Source of the DNA: Reyranella sp.
Lineage (GTDB): Bacteria > Pseudomonadota > Alphaproteobacteria > Reyranellales > Reyranellaceae
Reading direction: 5' to 3'
DNA length: 37,672 nucleotides
Assembly: GCA_029946105.1 (NCBI GenBank)
Contig: JAQSDW010000109.1
Location: 1-37,672 of the forward strand
Shown: positions 1 through 8,548 of the stretch, one piece after another
Position numbering within the stretch: the first letter of the stretch is position 1
How the letters are laid out: each line of letters starts with the position of its first letter
Notes under the pieces: model-generated
Database searches by the model: none
Told to the model about the DNA's origin: nothing
What the model saw: the letters and a program-made list of their open reading frames with translations, nothing else
Program-made: the position numbers and the translations under genes

Positions 1-70
1 CGCGCTTCTTGCGAAGCACTACAAGCTAACCGCTTTTCCTAAGACGAGGACGACATGGTAGTATCACCCC

Positions 71-787
71 ATGCCTCGCCCCCTGATCGGCGTGACCCTG
101 GATGCTGAAAAGCCCGGCGGTTACTCCAAGTTTCCCTGGTATGCGCTGCGCCAGAACTACCTCGACGCGATCGACGCGGCAGGTGGCTTGGCGGTGGCCC
201 TGCCGCACGAGCCCGACCGGGTCGCCGACTACCTCGAGCGCATCGACGCGCTGGTCGTGACCGGCGGCGCCTTCGACGTCGATCCCTCCTACTATGGCGG
301 CGGCGCGCGCCATGCCACGGTGATTACCAAGGACCGCCGCACCGCCTTCGAGTTCGGAGTGACCAAGGGCGCGCTCGACCAGAACAAGCCGGTCCTGGGC
401 ATCTGCGGCGGCCAGCAGCTGTTGCATGTCGTGCTGGGCGGCAAACTGATCCAGCACATTCCCGATTCGATTTCCGACCCGCTGGCCCACGAGCAACCCA
501 ACCCGCGCGACGAAGCAGGCCATCTGGTGAAGGTGGCGCGCGGCACCCAGCTGCACGGCATCGTCGGCGCCGACGAACTGCCGGTGAACAGCGCCCACCA
601 TCAGGCGGCGGCCGATGCGCCCGAAGGCGTCGTGGTCAACGCCACCGCGCCGGACGGCGTGATCGAGGGCATCGAGGCACCGCGCTACCGCTTCTGCATC
701 GGCGTGCAATGGCATCCCGAATTCCTGATCTCCGAGGGCGACGCAAAGCTTTTCCGCGCCTTCCTGGGAGCGGCGGCCACCAAGTGA
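71..787 (+). CDS. Gamma-glutamyl-gamma-aminobutyrate hydrolase family (class I glutamine amidotransferase, peptidase C26)
   Basis: This 238-aa cytosolic hydrolase probably cleaves gamma-glutamyl amide bonds, as PuuD does in putrescine degradation. The class I amidotransferase triad is visible: the nucleophile Cys112 in GICGGQQ, then His215 and Glu217 in GVQWHPEF. The N-terminal PLIGVTLDAE and the VTGGAFDVDPSYY segment are typical of the peptidase C26 family. The ATG at 71 is the only start that keeps the N-terminal strand, although no strong ribosome site precedes it. The next gene starts 10 nt after its stop, so the two are probably co-transcribed. No putrescine genes are nearby, so the exact substrate is open. 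The family call is firm and the PuuD role is inference. Confidence 0.88.
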   Translation: MPRPLIGVTLDAEKPGGYSKFPWYALRQNYLDAIDAAGGLAVALPHEPDRVADYLERIDALVVTGGAFDVDPSYYGGGARHATVITKDRRTAFEFGVTKGALDQNKPVLGICGGQQLLHVVLGGKLIQHIPDSISDPLAHEQPNPRDEAGHLVKVARGTQLHGIVGADELPVNSAHHQAAADAPEGVVVNATAPDGVIEGIEAPRYRFCIGVQWHPEFLISEGDAKLFRAFLGAAATK

Positions 788-797
788 TCTCCTTGCG

Positions 798-1583
798 ATG
801 AGTGGGCCCGAGAGGATTGCCAAGCGGCTGGCACGCGCCGGCCTCTGCTCGCGCCGCGATGCCGAGCGCTGGATCGAGGCAGGCCGCGTCAAGGTCGACG
901 GCGAGGTGTTGACGTCGCCCGCTTTCAACGTCACCGACCAAAGCGCGATCGAGGTCGACGGCAAGCCGCTGCCCCAGGCCGATCGTGCCCGGCTGTGGCG
1001 CTATCACAAGCCTCCGAGCGAGATGGTCACCGCGCGCGATCCCGAGGGGCGGCGCACCATCTTCGACTCGCTGCCCAAGGGCATGCCGCGCGTCGTCACC
1101 GTCGGCCGGCTCGATTTCATGTCCGAAGGCCTGCTGCTGCTCACCAATGATGGCGGTCTCGCCCGCCGGCTGGAACTGCCGGCCAACGGCTGGACGCGGC
1201 GCTACCGGGCGCGCGTCCACGGCACGGTCGACGAGGCGCGGCTGGCGGCACTTGCCAAGGGCGTGACGATCGAGGGCATCCGCTACGGCGCCATCGAGGC
1301 CAGCATGGATCGCCAGCAACGCTCCAACGCCTGGCTCGATATCGCGCTCGCCGAAGGCAAGAACCGCGAGGTCCGCCGCGTACTGGCCCATCTCGACCTG
1401 CCGGTGGTGCGCCTGATCCGCGTCGCGTTCGGGCCGTTTCACCTGGGCGAACTCGAGCGCGCTCACGTCGACGAGATCCCCGCGCAGGCAATGGACAGCC
1501 TGCTGGGCGTCAAGCGGCCGCCGCGCAAGGAGGGCTGGGCCAGGCCCAAGCCACGCCCGGCCAACAAGGGCGGACGGCACTGA
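798..1583 (+). CDS. RsuA/RluB-family rRNA pseudouridine synthase
   Basis: This 261-aa enzyme isomerises a uridine to pseudouridine in ribosomal RNA. An S4 RNA-binding domain comes first (about residues 3-50, with LARAGLCSRRDAERWIEAG). The catalytic domain follows, with the nucleophile Asp106 in VGRLDFMSEGLLLLTNDG, and the C-terminal part contains EGKNREVRRVLAHLDLPV. The basic tail ending near KPRPANKGG is typical of RluB-like members, which act on the 23S rRNA peptidyl-transferase region. RsuA (16S) cannot be excluded by eye. Its stop overlaps the rsmD start as TGATG, which indicates translational coupling of two rRNA-modification genes. Confidence 0.93.
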   Translation: MSGPERIAKRLARAGLCSRRDAERWIEAGRVKVDGEVLTSPAFNVTDQSAIEVDGKPLPQADRARLWRYHKPPSEMVTARDPEGRRTIFDSLPKGMPRVVTVGRLDFMSEGLLLLTNDGGLARRLELPANGWTRRYRARVHGTVDEARLAALAKGVTIEGIRYGAIEASMDRQQRSNAWLDIALAEGKNREVRRVLAHLDLPVVRLIRVAFGPFHLGELERAHVDEIPAQAMDSLLGVKRPPRKEGWARPKPRPANKGGRH

Positions 1584-2149
1584 TGCTGAAGATCATCGGC
1601 GGCAAGCATCGCGGCCGGGCGCTCGAAGCACCCGAGGGCCAGGACGTGCGCCCGACGTCGAGTCGCGCCCGCGAGGCGCTGTTTAATATCCTGGCGCACG
1701 CGAACTGGCGTGGGGACGGCACCTCGCCGCTGATCGACGCCCGCGTGCTCGATGCCTTCGCAGGCTCTGGCGCCCTGGGTCTGGAGGCGCTGTCGCGCGG
1801 CGCCGCCCATGTCACTTTCCTCGACAACGACGCAAGGTCGATCAAGCTGATCGGCGAGAATGTCGCCAAACTGGGCGAAGTGGCGGCGGCCAAGGTCGTG
1901 CGTGCCGATGCCACGCGCCCGCCGCCGGGCCGAGCATTCTGCGATCTCGTCTTGCTCGACCCGCCTTACCGCAGCGGCCTCGCCGCGCCAGCACTGACAG
2001 CATTGGCCGAGGCGGGTTGGCTCGCTCCCGGAGCGATCGTGACGGTCGAGCTTGCCCACAACGAGGATGTCGTCCCTCCCTCGGGCTTCGAGCAGATCGA
2101 CGAACGCCGCTATGGCGCGGCCAAGATCGTGATCCTGCGACGGGCGTGA
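1583..2149 (+). CDS. rsmD: 16S rRNA (guanine(966)-N(2))-methyltransferase RsmD
   Basis: This 188-aa S-adenosylmethionine-dependent enzyme methylates N2 of G966 in 16S rRNA. Visible marks are the N-terminal IIGGKHRGR, the VRPTSSRAREALFN segment, SAM motif I (LDAFAGSGALGLEAL from about residue 56) and the catalytic DPPY at 126-129. Length is normal for RsmD. It sits directly after a pseudouridine synthase, a common pairing in Alphaproteobacteria. Both ends overlap the neighbouring genes by one base (TGATG), so the three are probably translated together. Confidence 0.95.
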   Translation: MLKIIGGKHRGRALEAPEGQDVRPTSSRAREALFNILAHANWRGDGTSPLIDARVLDAFAGSGALGLEALSRGAAHVTFLDNDARSIKLIGENVAKLGEVAAAKVVRADATRPPPGRAFCDLVLLDPPYRSGLAAPALTALAEAGWLAPGAIVTVELAHNEDVVPPSGFEQIDERRYGAAKIVILRRA

Positions 2150-2775
2150 TGGCCGGCGCGCCGCAGCTCGTCTTCCCGCTCTACATGCTGCGCCACGGTG
2201 AGACGGCGTGGAACACCGAGCGGCGCATGCAGGGCACCAGGAATTCCGACCTCACCGAGCGCGGGCGCACGCAGGCCATCGCCATGGGCCGTGCACTGAA
2301 GGCCGAGCTAGCGCGCGAGCCCGGACCAACGACTTTCTTGCGCAGTCCGCTCGGCCGGACGCGCGAGACCTCGGAAATCGTCGGTCGAGAACTGGGACTG
2401 GATCCCAGCCAATGGCGTGACGACCCGCGGCTCGCCGAACTCAGCTACGGCCAATGGGAAGGATTTAGCTGGCCGGAGATCGAGGTCACGCATCCCACGG
2501 CGCTCACCGACTGGCGCGCCGATCCGCACGGCTTCGTGCCGCCCGGCGGCGAGACGCATTTCGACCTCCGACAGCGCTCGGCGGCCGTGCTGGCCGAGAT
2601 CGTGGCCTCGGCAACGCGCACGGTGGTCGTGAGCCATGGGGTCAGCGGCGCCGTCGTGCGCGGCCTCAACCTCGGCCTCGACGCGCAGGCGATGTTCGTG
2701 CTGGAAAAGCCGCAGGATGCCTTCTTTCGCCTGCTCGCCGGCCGCGAGGAACGGATCGAGGCGCTGTTCGAGTGA
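2149..2775 (+). CDS. Histidine phosphatase family protein (phosphoglycerate mutase-like)
   Basis: This 208-aa member of the histidine phosphatase superfamily carries the phospho-acceptor motif LRHGETAWN (Arg15, His16, Gly17, Glu18). The later SHGVSG holds the second catalytic His153. RSPLGRTRETSEIVG and LAELSYGQWEG are also characteristic. The reading frame stays open upstream into rsmD, but the ATG at 2149 is chosen because it overlaps the rsmD stop and gives the usual family length. The substrate cannot be read from sequence: candidates include phosphosugars, cobalamin precursors or phosphoglycerate. It ends 10 nt before the convergent YggS-type gene. Confidence 0.9.
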   Translation: MAGAPQLVFPLYMLRHGETAWNTERRMQGTRNSDLTERGRTQAIAMGRALKAELAREPGPTTFLRSPLGRTRETSEIVGRELGLDPSQWRDDPRLAELSYGQWEGFSWPEIEVTHPTALTDWRADPHGFVPPGGETHFDLRQRSAAVLAEIVASATRTVVVSHGVSGAVVRGLNLGLDAQAMFVLEKPQDAFFRLLAGREERIEALFE

Positions 2776-2785
2776 GCAGCCCTGC

Positions 2786-3583
2786 TCAGAGCCGCGTTCT
2801 GCCGGGCCAGTAGTGCCCGTCAGGTGAAGATCTCTTGCCGAATATCGCCTCGCCGACCCGCACCACATCCGCACCCTGGGCGATCGCTTCTTCGAAGTCG
2901 CTGGACATGCCCATCGACAGTTCGGTCATTGCGGCATCGTGCTCGATCGCCGTATCGCGCAGCTCCCGCAAGAGTTCGAAACAGGGGCGTACCTTGTCGA
3001 GGTCGGTGCTGAACACCGCCAGAGTCATCAGTCCCCGGGGCTTCAATCTCGGGAATTGGCGAAGCGACCCGATGAAGGGTACCAGTTCGTCAGGGCGCAG
3101 GCCGAATTTGCTCTCTTCACCGGAGGTATTCACCTGGACATAGACATCGAGAAACCGCTCTTGCCGCTCGAGCCGAGCATTGAGCAACTCGGCCAGCCGC
3201 GGACTGTCGAGAGCGTGAAACTCCCGGGCAAAGCGCGTCAGGTATTTGACCTTGTTGGTCTGCAGATGCCCGACGATGCTCCAGTCGATGGCGAGATCGG
3301 CAAGGCTCTCGCGCTTGGCCATCGCCTCCTGGATCTTGTTCTCGCCGAACGACCTGATGCCGGCCTCGTAGGCGAAGCGCAAGACGCTCGCCGGCACCGT
3401 CTTGGTGATCGGCAGCAGGCGCACGGAGGCCCGATCCCGCCCCGCTCGTGCACACGCGCCCCTAATGCGGTCCTCAACCGCCGCCAGATTGCGACGAAAC
3501 ATGGCCAAGGGGTCCGCCCCAAACCGCTGGATGTCCTCGGGTGAGATCGCCGTGTCGCGGGATGGGTCGAGCCCGATGGTCAC
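2786..3583 (-). CDS. YggS/PROSC-type pyridoxal phosphate homeostasis protein
   Basis: This is a 265-aa fold-type III PLP-binding protein of the YggS (PLPBP) family, which buffers intracellular PLP and has no known enzymatic turnover. The PLP lysine is Lys61 in PITKTVP. Further family marks are FGENKIQEA, WSIVGHLQTNK, the VNTSGEESKFG strand, RGLMTLA, the phosphate-binding LSMGMSSDFEEAI and VRVGEAIFG. The start used is GTG, giving about 28 residues more than typical members. An internal ATG (MFRRNLAAV, residue 28) is a plausible alternative. It lies 12 nt downstream of the small secreted protein gene, at the end of the long minus-strand block. Confidence 0.92.
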   Translation of the reverse strand: MTIGLDPSRDTAISPEDIQRFGADPLAMFRRNLAAVEDRIRGACARAGRDRASVRLLPITKTVPASVLRFAYEAGIRSFGENKIQEAMAKRESLADLAIDWSIVGHLQTNKVKYLTRFAREFHALDSPRLAELLNARLERQERFLDVYVQVNTSGEESKFGLRPDELVPFIGSLRQFPRLKPRGLMTLAVFSTDLDKVRPCFELLRELRDTAIEHDAAMTELSMGMSSDFEEAIAQGADVVRVGEAIFGKRSSPDGHYWPGRTRL

Positions 3584-3595
3584 TATTGGCCTGCC

Positions 3596-4072
3596 TCAGC
3601 CCCGCGTCAGCCGCACGGTGCGGCGGCAGCCGCTTGTTTCGCTGATGGTGAGACCACTGCCCTCGTTGCGCGCGGCGAGCTTGCCCTCGCGGTGGCTGGT
3701 GCCCTTCACCGACGCGACGGCAATCAGGGAAAACGATCCGGTCTTGCCGACGACGCCATGGATCTGCCACAGGCCGGGGCCCGGCGGCGGCGGTGCCGAC
3801 TTGTTGGGGTTGGGCTTCGGGCCCTGTGCCGTCGTGTCGTAGGACGAGCCGTCGACGAACCCGTTTTCGATAGTGAGGGCATAGTCGAGCGGCGCGTTGC
3901 ATGAGCCGCCGTCGCTGGTGCCCTTCCATTCGCCGTCGAGCGTCGAGGTCGGGGCCGGCGTGGGGTTGGCCTCGGTCGACGCGGGAGGCGCAGGCGCCGG
4001 TTTTCGGGTTTGCGCCGACGCCATCGTGGCAGCGCCGAGGACCAGCATCAGCAGGAGGAGAAATCTCCTCAT
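3596..4072 (-). CDS. Small secreted protein of unknown function
   Basis: A 158-aa protein that I do not recognise. Residues 1-21 form a signal peptide: MRR, a hydrophobic run and ATMASAQ before the likely cleavage. A Pro/Ala/Thr-rich linker (about 22-44) follows, then a compact domain beginning [24 protein letters not shown] that contains two Cys and ends with [13 protein letters not shown] second Pro/Asn-rich stretch (about 75-92) divides the domain. The layout suggests a small periplasmic beta-sandwich or barrel. The frame stays open upstream inside mutL, but the ATG at 4072 is favoured because it starts the signal peptide and overlaps the mutL stop by 4 nt (ATGA), implying coupled translation with mutL. 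Confidence 0.75.
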   Translation of the reverse strand: MRRFLLLLMLVLGAATMASAQTRKPAPAPPASTEANPTPAPTSTLDGEWKGTSDGGSCNAPLDYALTIENGFVDGSSYDTTAQGPKPNPNKSAPPPPGPGLWQIHGVVGKTGSFSLIAVASVKGTSHREGKLAARNEGSGLTISETSGCRRTVRLTRG

Positions 4073-5868
4073 CGTCTTCCGAACAGCCGTTCGATGTCGG
4101 CCAGCTTGAGTTCGACGTAGGTCGGGCGGCCATGATTGCACTGTCCGGAGTGCGGTGTCGCCTCCATCTGCCGGAGCAGGGCATTCATTTCCTCGACGGT
4201 GAGCCTTCGGCCCGCCCGCACCGAGGTGTGGCAGGCGAGCGTGCCGCACACCTGCTCGACCTTTTCCTTGAGCGCCATATGATCGCCCATCTCGGCCAGC
4301 TCGTCGGCGAGATCGCGCACCAGCCCCTGGATATCGACCTCGCCCAGCACGGCAGGCGTCTCGCGCACCACCACGGCGCCCAGGCCAAAGGGTTCGAGCA
4401 CCAGGCCCATCTCTGCGAGTTCGGCCTGACGGCCGGCGAGCCGCCGCGCGCCGTCTTCGCCCACATCGACGACTTCGGGCAGCAGAAGCGCCTGGCGTTT
4501 CACGCCGTCGGCCTCGAGCTGGTTCTTCAGCCTCTCGTGCAGCAGCCGCTCATGCGCTGCGTGCTGATCGACGATCACGACGCCCTGATCGGTCTGGGCC
4601 ACGATATAGGTCTCATGCAGCTGGGCCCGCGCAACGCCCAGCGGATAGTTGCCGTTGGCGATTTCTCCGGTGGGCATCTCGACGCGCGCCGAGAGACTGT
4701 CGAGTGGTGCCATGAACTGCGCCGCGGCCTCGGCAAGGCCACGCGGCAGGAAGGAACCGCCGCCGCCGCCCATCGGCAAGGCATTGGAGTAGCCGGTGTG
4801 CGGCCGGAAGGCACCCAGCGCCGCATCCGACACCGTCGTGCTGGCGCGGTGCCCGGCGGCGGAGAGCGCGGTGCGCAGCGCCCCCACGATCAGGCCGCGC
4901 ACGATGCCGGCATCTCGGAAACGGACTTCGGTCTTGGCGGGATGGACGTTGACGTCGACCATCTCGGACGGCGCCTCGAGGAACAGCGCCACCATGGGAT
5001 AGCGGTCGCGCGCCAGGAAATCCTGGTAGGCACCGCGCACGGCGCCGGCCAGCAGCTTGTCGCGCACCGGCCGGCCGTTGACGAAGAGATACTGGTGCTG
5101 CGACGTCGGCCGGTTGAGCGTCGGCAGGCCGGCGAAACCGCTCAAGCGAAAACCCTCGCGGTTGGCGTCGATGGCCAGCGCATTGTCGGCGAACTCGCGG
5201 CCCATGATGGCGCCCAGCCGTTCGAGCCGCGCGGCATCGCCCTGGAGCAGCGACGGATTGGCCGCAGCCAGGTCGATCAGCGCCCGCTCCTCGCTTTCCA
5301 GCCGGAAGGCGACTTCAGGATGCGCCATTGCCAGGCGCCGCATCGCGTCGGCGACATGACCCGACTCGGTGCGCGGCTCCTTGAGGAACTTCAAACGCGC
5401 CGGCGTGGCAAAGAAAAGATCGCGCACCTCGACCCGCGTTCCCTGCGGATGCGCGGCGGGCCGCGCCTCGGCCTTGGCGCCGCCATCAATTTCGAGGCTC
5501 CACGCCGACTCGGCCTCGGCCGGCCGCGACGTGATGGTGAAGCGGCTCACCGAGGCGATCGAGGGAAGCGCCTCGCCACGAAAACCGAGCGTCCTGATGT
5601 GCGTGAGGTCGTCGTCCGGCAGCTTGGACGTGCAATGCCGCTCGACCGCGAGCTGCAATTCCTCGGCGCTCATGCCGATACCGTCGTCGACCACCGCAAT
5701 GAAGGTGCGGCCGCCTTCCTTCAGGGTGACGGCGATGCGATGGGCACCGGCGTCGATGGCGTTCTCGACCAGCTCCTTCACCGCACTTGCCGGGCGCTCG
5801 ACGACCTCGCCCGCGGCGATGCGGTTCACCAGGGTCGTGGGAAGACGGCGAAGGAGAGGAGCGCTCAT
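4069..5868 (-). CDS. mutL: DNA mismatch repair protein MutL
   Basis: This 599-aa GHKL ATPase links mismatch recognition by MutS to strand incision. The N-terminal ATPase motifs are intact: [11 protein letters not shown] (Glu35, Asn36, Asp39), DDGIGM (61-66) and GFRGEAL (from 95). A variable Gly/Pro linker lies around residues 360-390. The C-terminal dimerisation domain carries the metal-binding endonuclease motif [12 protein letters not shown] (about 433-444), plus [10 protein letters not shown] and [11 protein letters not shown]. This is therefore the nicking type of MutL, unlike the E. coli enzyme, which lacks the motif. The next gene downstream overlaps it by 4 nt, and pgi ends 12 nt upstream. 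Confidence 0.97.
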   Translation of the reverse strand: MSAPLLRRLPTTLVNRIAAGEVVERPASAVKELVENAIDAGAHRIAVTLKEGGRTFIAVVDDGIGMSAEELQLAVERHCTSKLPDDDLTHIRTLGFRGEALPSIASVSRFTITSRPAEAESAWSLEIDGGAKAEARPAAHPQGTRVEVRDLFFATPARLKFLKEPRTESGHVADAMRRLAMAHPEVAFRLESEERALIDLAAANPSLLQGDAARLERLGAIMGREFADNALAIDANREGFRLSGFAGLPTLNRPTSQHQYLFVNGRPVRDKLLAGAVRGAYQDFLARDRYPMVALFLEAPSEMVDVNVHPAKTEVRFRDAGIVRGLIVGALRTALSAAGHRASTTVSDAALGAFRPHTGYSNALPMGGGGGSFLPRGLAEAAAQFMAPLDSLSARVEMPTGEIANGNYPLGVARAQLHETYIVAQTDQGVVIVDQHAAHERLLHERLKNQLEADGVKRQALLLPEVVDVGEDGARRLAGRQAELAEMGLVLEPFGLGAVVVRETPAVLGEVDIQGLVRDLADELAEMGDHMALKEKVEQVCGTLACHTSVRAGRRLTVEEMNALLRQMEATPHSGQCNHGRPTYVELKLADIERLFGRR

Positions 5869-5880
5869 GGCGCTGTCAGT

Positions 5881-7203
5881 TTACGTCCGCTTCCCTGCGG
5901 AAGATATGCGTGAGGAAAGATACTGGCGGGTCAGAACCTTACCATCCTCGACAGCCGGCTGGTCGAAAGCGTCGATCTTCCAGAGATGGGCGGCGAAAAT
6001 CGTCTCGAGGATGAAATGCATCATCAGGGCGCCGATCGTGCGCTCGTCGACCTCGGCGACGCGGATGACCCGCGTCGGCCGGCCGGCCTTGATGGTGGTC
6101 GCAGCCGTTGCATCGGCCTCGGCCATCAGGAGATCGCCCATGGTCTTGCCGGCCAGATAATCGAGGGTCGTGTCGGCGCCCGGCTGCAACACCGGCCCCT
6201 GCCCCGCCGTGTCCTGGATCAGGAAGGTAAAGAGCTTGTCGGCCGGTCCGCCGAGATAGAGCTGGACCTGGCTGTGCTGATCGACCGTGCCCAGGGCGAC
6301 GGCCGGCGTCGTGCCATGGCCCTCCTTGCCGAGGCTCTCGGCCCAGATCTGCCGGTACCAGAAGGCAAGCGTGTTGAGCCGGTCGACGTAAGGCATCAGC
6401 ACCGTGATGTTGATGTCGCGCTCGCGCGCCAACCCGACGGACAGGGCTGCACCGATTGCCGGCGCAATGCCCGTGGCGTCGTTGGCCGCCAGCACCGGAT
6501 CGAGGACGCTCGCCGCCCCCTCGCGCACCGCGGCGCAATCGAGGCCCGCGATCATCGCCGGCAGCATGCCGACCAGCGACAGCGCCGAGAAGCGCCCACC
6601 GATCTTCGCATCGTGCTCGAGGATGGTGCAGCCCATCGCTTCGGCGCGCCGGCGCAACGGATTGTCGGTCGCCTCGGTGATGGCCAGCACATTGGACGCG
6701 AGCGCCGCCTTGCCGGCCTTCCCTGCCCTCGCTTCGAGCGCCGCCGTCAGCGTCAGGAAGGCCGCGATCGTCTCGGGTGTGCCACCCGACTTGGAGATCG
6801 CGATGAACCCCGTACGATCGAGCGGCAAGCGCTCGATCAAGGCGGCGAAAGTCGCCGGATCGACATTGTCCATGAACCAGACTTTGGGGCGCCCCTTGAG
6901 TGGACCGAAACCCTGGTCCTTCAACGCCACCAGCGTCTTGCCGCTCAAGCTGGAGCCGCCCGAGCCCATGACCACGACATGCTCGAACTTGGTGAATCGA
7001 TCGGCGTGGGACTTGAGCGCGGCGAGATCGTCGCGCCGTGCCGGCAGCTTGAGCAGCGGCAGCTCGTTGCTGTCGTGCCAGTGGCGAATCTTGTCGAGCG
7101 CCGGCCGCAGCTCGGCCATCGCACGATCGAGGCTGGCGCGGGAAAGGCCCTTGCCGCCGACCAAAGTATCGAGGGCATCGTCGATGACGTGTGTGTAAAA
7201 CAT
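5881..7203 (-). CDS. pgi: Glucose-6-phosphate isomerase (short type)
   Basis: This 440-aa enzyme interconverts glucose-6-phosphate and fructose-6-phosphate in glycolysis and gluconeogenesis. Two SIS sugar-binding halves are visible, with MGSGGSSLSGKTL near residue 90 and ISKSGGTPET near residue 140. The conserved LGTVDQHSQVQLYLGG lies in the second half. It is about 100 residues shorter than the E. coli enzyme, as is common in Alphaproteobacteria. The ATG at 7203 is chosen over a TTG one codon earlier because AGAGG lies 7 nt before it. It sits 10 nt after the M16 gene and 12 nt before mutL. Confidence 0.94.
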   Translation of the reverse strand: MFYTHVIDDALDTLVGGKGLSRASLDRAMAELRPALDKIRHWHDSNELPLLKLPARRDDLAALKSHADRFTKFEHVVVMGSGGSSLSGKTLVALKDQGFGPLKGRPKVWFMDNVDPATFAALIERLPLDRTGFIAISKSGGTPETIAAFLTLTAALEARAGKAGKAALASNVLAITEATDNPLRRRAEAMGCTILEHDAKIGGRFSALSLVGMLPAMIAGLDCAAVREGAASVLDPVLAANDATGIAPAIGAALSVGLARERDINITVLMPYVDRLNTLAFWYRQIWAESLGKEGHGTTPAVALGTVDQHSQVQLYLGGPADKLFTFLIQDTAGQGPVLQPGADTTLDYLAGKTMGDLLMAEADATAATTIKAGRPTRVIRVAEVDERTIGALMMHFILETIFAAHLWKIDAFDQPAVEDGKVLTRQYLSSRISSAGKRT

Positions 7204-7213
7204 CAAAGGACCT

Positions 7214-8548
7214 CTAGGGATCTGCTGTAACGCCCACAGGCTTGCCGACGACGACGGTCGTCATCGCCTCGTCGCGCAGCAGGCGGCGGGCGACCCGGCG
7301 GACGTCGTCGAGCTTGACGGCGCCGATCAGGGCGGTGCGCTTGGTCAGATGATCGGACGGCAGACCGTCGATTTGCAGGGACTGCATCAGGCTGGCGACC
7401 GAGCCCGACGAATCGAGCGACAGTGCCAGGGCGCCGTTGAGATAGGTCTTGGTGTCGGCGAGCTCCTGCTCGGTGATGCCCTCGGTGCGCAGGCGTACGA
7501 ACTCGGCCCGGATGACCCGGATGGCCTCGGCCACGCGCTCGTTGGCGCTCGCCGTCGAGATGACCATCAGCGCCGCCCGCTTGTAGACGCGCAGTCCGGT
7601 CGACACGCCATAGGCCAGCCCGCGTTTTTCGCGCACTTCATTGAACAGCCGCGACTGCTGCCCGCCGCCGCCCAGGACGTGGTTCATGATCACGGCGGCG
7701 TACCAGTCGGGATCGTCGCGGGCGATGCCGGGCAATGCCATCAATGCCGTACTTTGCGGCACCGGCCGCTCGACGATGATGGTGCGCGGCTTCGTCGGTG
7801 GCTTCCATTCCGGCGGCAGCGCCGACACCGTGCCGACGACGAGGCTGCCGAAGGCCCGGTCGAGCTGGCGGGCGAGTTCGGCCTCGCCGATGTCGCCCAC
7901 CGCCGATACGATGAGACCGCTGCGCAACATCAGCGCCGCTGCCCGGCGCTTGAGAAGCGCCGGCGTCAACGTCTTCAAGTCTTCGCGCGTGCCTTCGGGG
8001 TCGGCGGCATAGGGATGGCCGGCGAACAAGGTGGCCATCAGGGTCCGGCCGGCAACGGACTGCGGCCGCTGTTCCGACTGGTTGATCTGCGCGATGGTCT
8101 GGGCGCGGCGCTGTTCGACCATGTCGGGGTCGAAGCGCGGCTGCGTGAGTGCCAGCCGCAACAGCTCGAAGCCTTCGTTGCGGTTGACCGACAGGACACG
8201 CAGCGAGCCGCTCAGCCGATCGAGCGACGCACCGAAGCCGAGCGAGGCGGCGACATCTTCCTGGCGCCGGCGAAAGGCCTGGGCATCGAAGGAACCGGCG
8301 CCGTCGGTGAGCAGGGCCGCCATGAGACTGGTCACGCCCGACTGGCCCGCGGGATCGGACGCCGTGCCACCAGCGAACGAAAAGGACAGCGCCACCACCG
8401 GGGCACTCTTGTCCTCGACCAGCCAGGCCTTGATGCCGAGCGGCGTGGTCACTTCCTTGATGTCGATCGCACTGGCGCCGGCCGCGGGCAGCCACGCCAG
8501 CACACCAACGAGGACGGCCACGGTCGCACGACGCAAGACGCGCCTCAT
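7214..8548 (-). CDS. M16 family peptidase, non-catalytic subunit
   Basis: This 444-aa insulinase-family protein has an N-terminal Sec signal peptide (residues 1-27, ending GASA). The zinc motif HxxEH is absent from the N-terminal domain. The later Arg/Tyr substrate-binding region is present as GGGGQQSRLFNEVREKRG followed by LAYGVSTG (near residue 305). It is therefore the inactive partner, analogous to the alpha subunit of mitochondrial processing peptidase or the second subunit of bacterial M16 pairs. It overlaps the catalytic subunit by 4 nt (ATGA), so the two are translated together and probably form a periplasmic heterodimer. Confidence 0.92.
   Translation of the reverse strand: MRRVLRRATVAVLVGVLAWLPAAGASAIDIKEVTTPLGIKAWLVEDKSAPVVALSFSFAGGTASDPAGQSGVTSLMAALLTDGAGSFDAQAFRRRQEDVAASLGFGASLDRLSGSLRVLSVNRNEGFELLRLALTQPRFDPDMVEQRRAQTIAQINQSEQRPQSVAGRTLMATLFAGHPYAADPEGTREDLKTLTPALLKRRAAALMLRSGLIVSAVGDIGEAELARQLDRAFGSLVVGTVSALPPEWKPPTKPRTIIVERPVPQSTALMALPGIARDDPDWYAAVIMNHVLGGGGQQSRLFNEVREKRGLAYGVSTGLRVYKRAALMVISTASANERVAEAIRVIRAEFVRLRTEGITEQELADTKTYLNGALALSLDSSGSVASLMQSLQIDGLPSDHLTKRTALIGAVKLDDVRRVARRLLRDEAMTTVVVGKPVGVTADP

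Noticed and set aside
4..17. Small hairpin GCTTC-TTGC-GAAGC at the left edge
   Set aside because: Five base pairs only, no T-run, and the upstream gene is outside the window, so it cannot be called a terminator.
55..108. 17-codon frame with a good ribosome site (GAGGA) that overlaps the start of the first gene
   Set aside because: Too short to judge, in a different frame, with no attenuation signal such as codon runs. It is probably coincidence.
3901..5913. Open frame of 670 codons opposite mutL
   Set aside because: MutL motifs are complete on the minus strand. The plus-strand product is low-complexity and lacks family marks.
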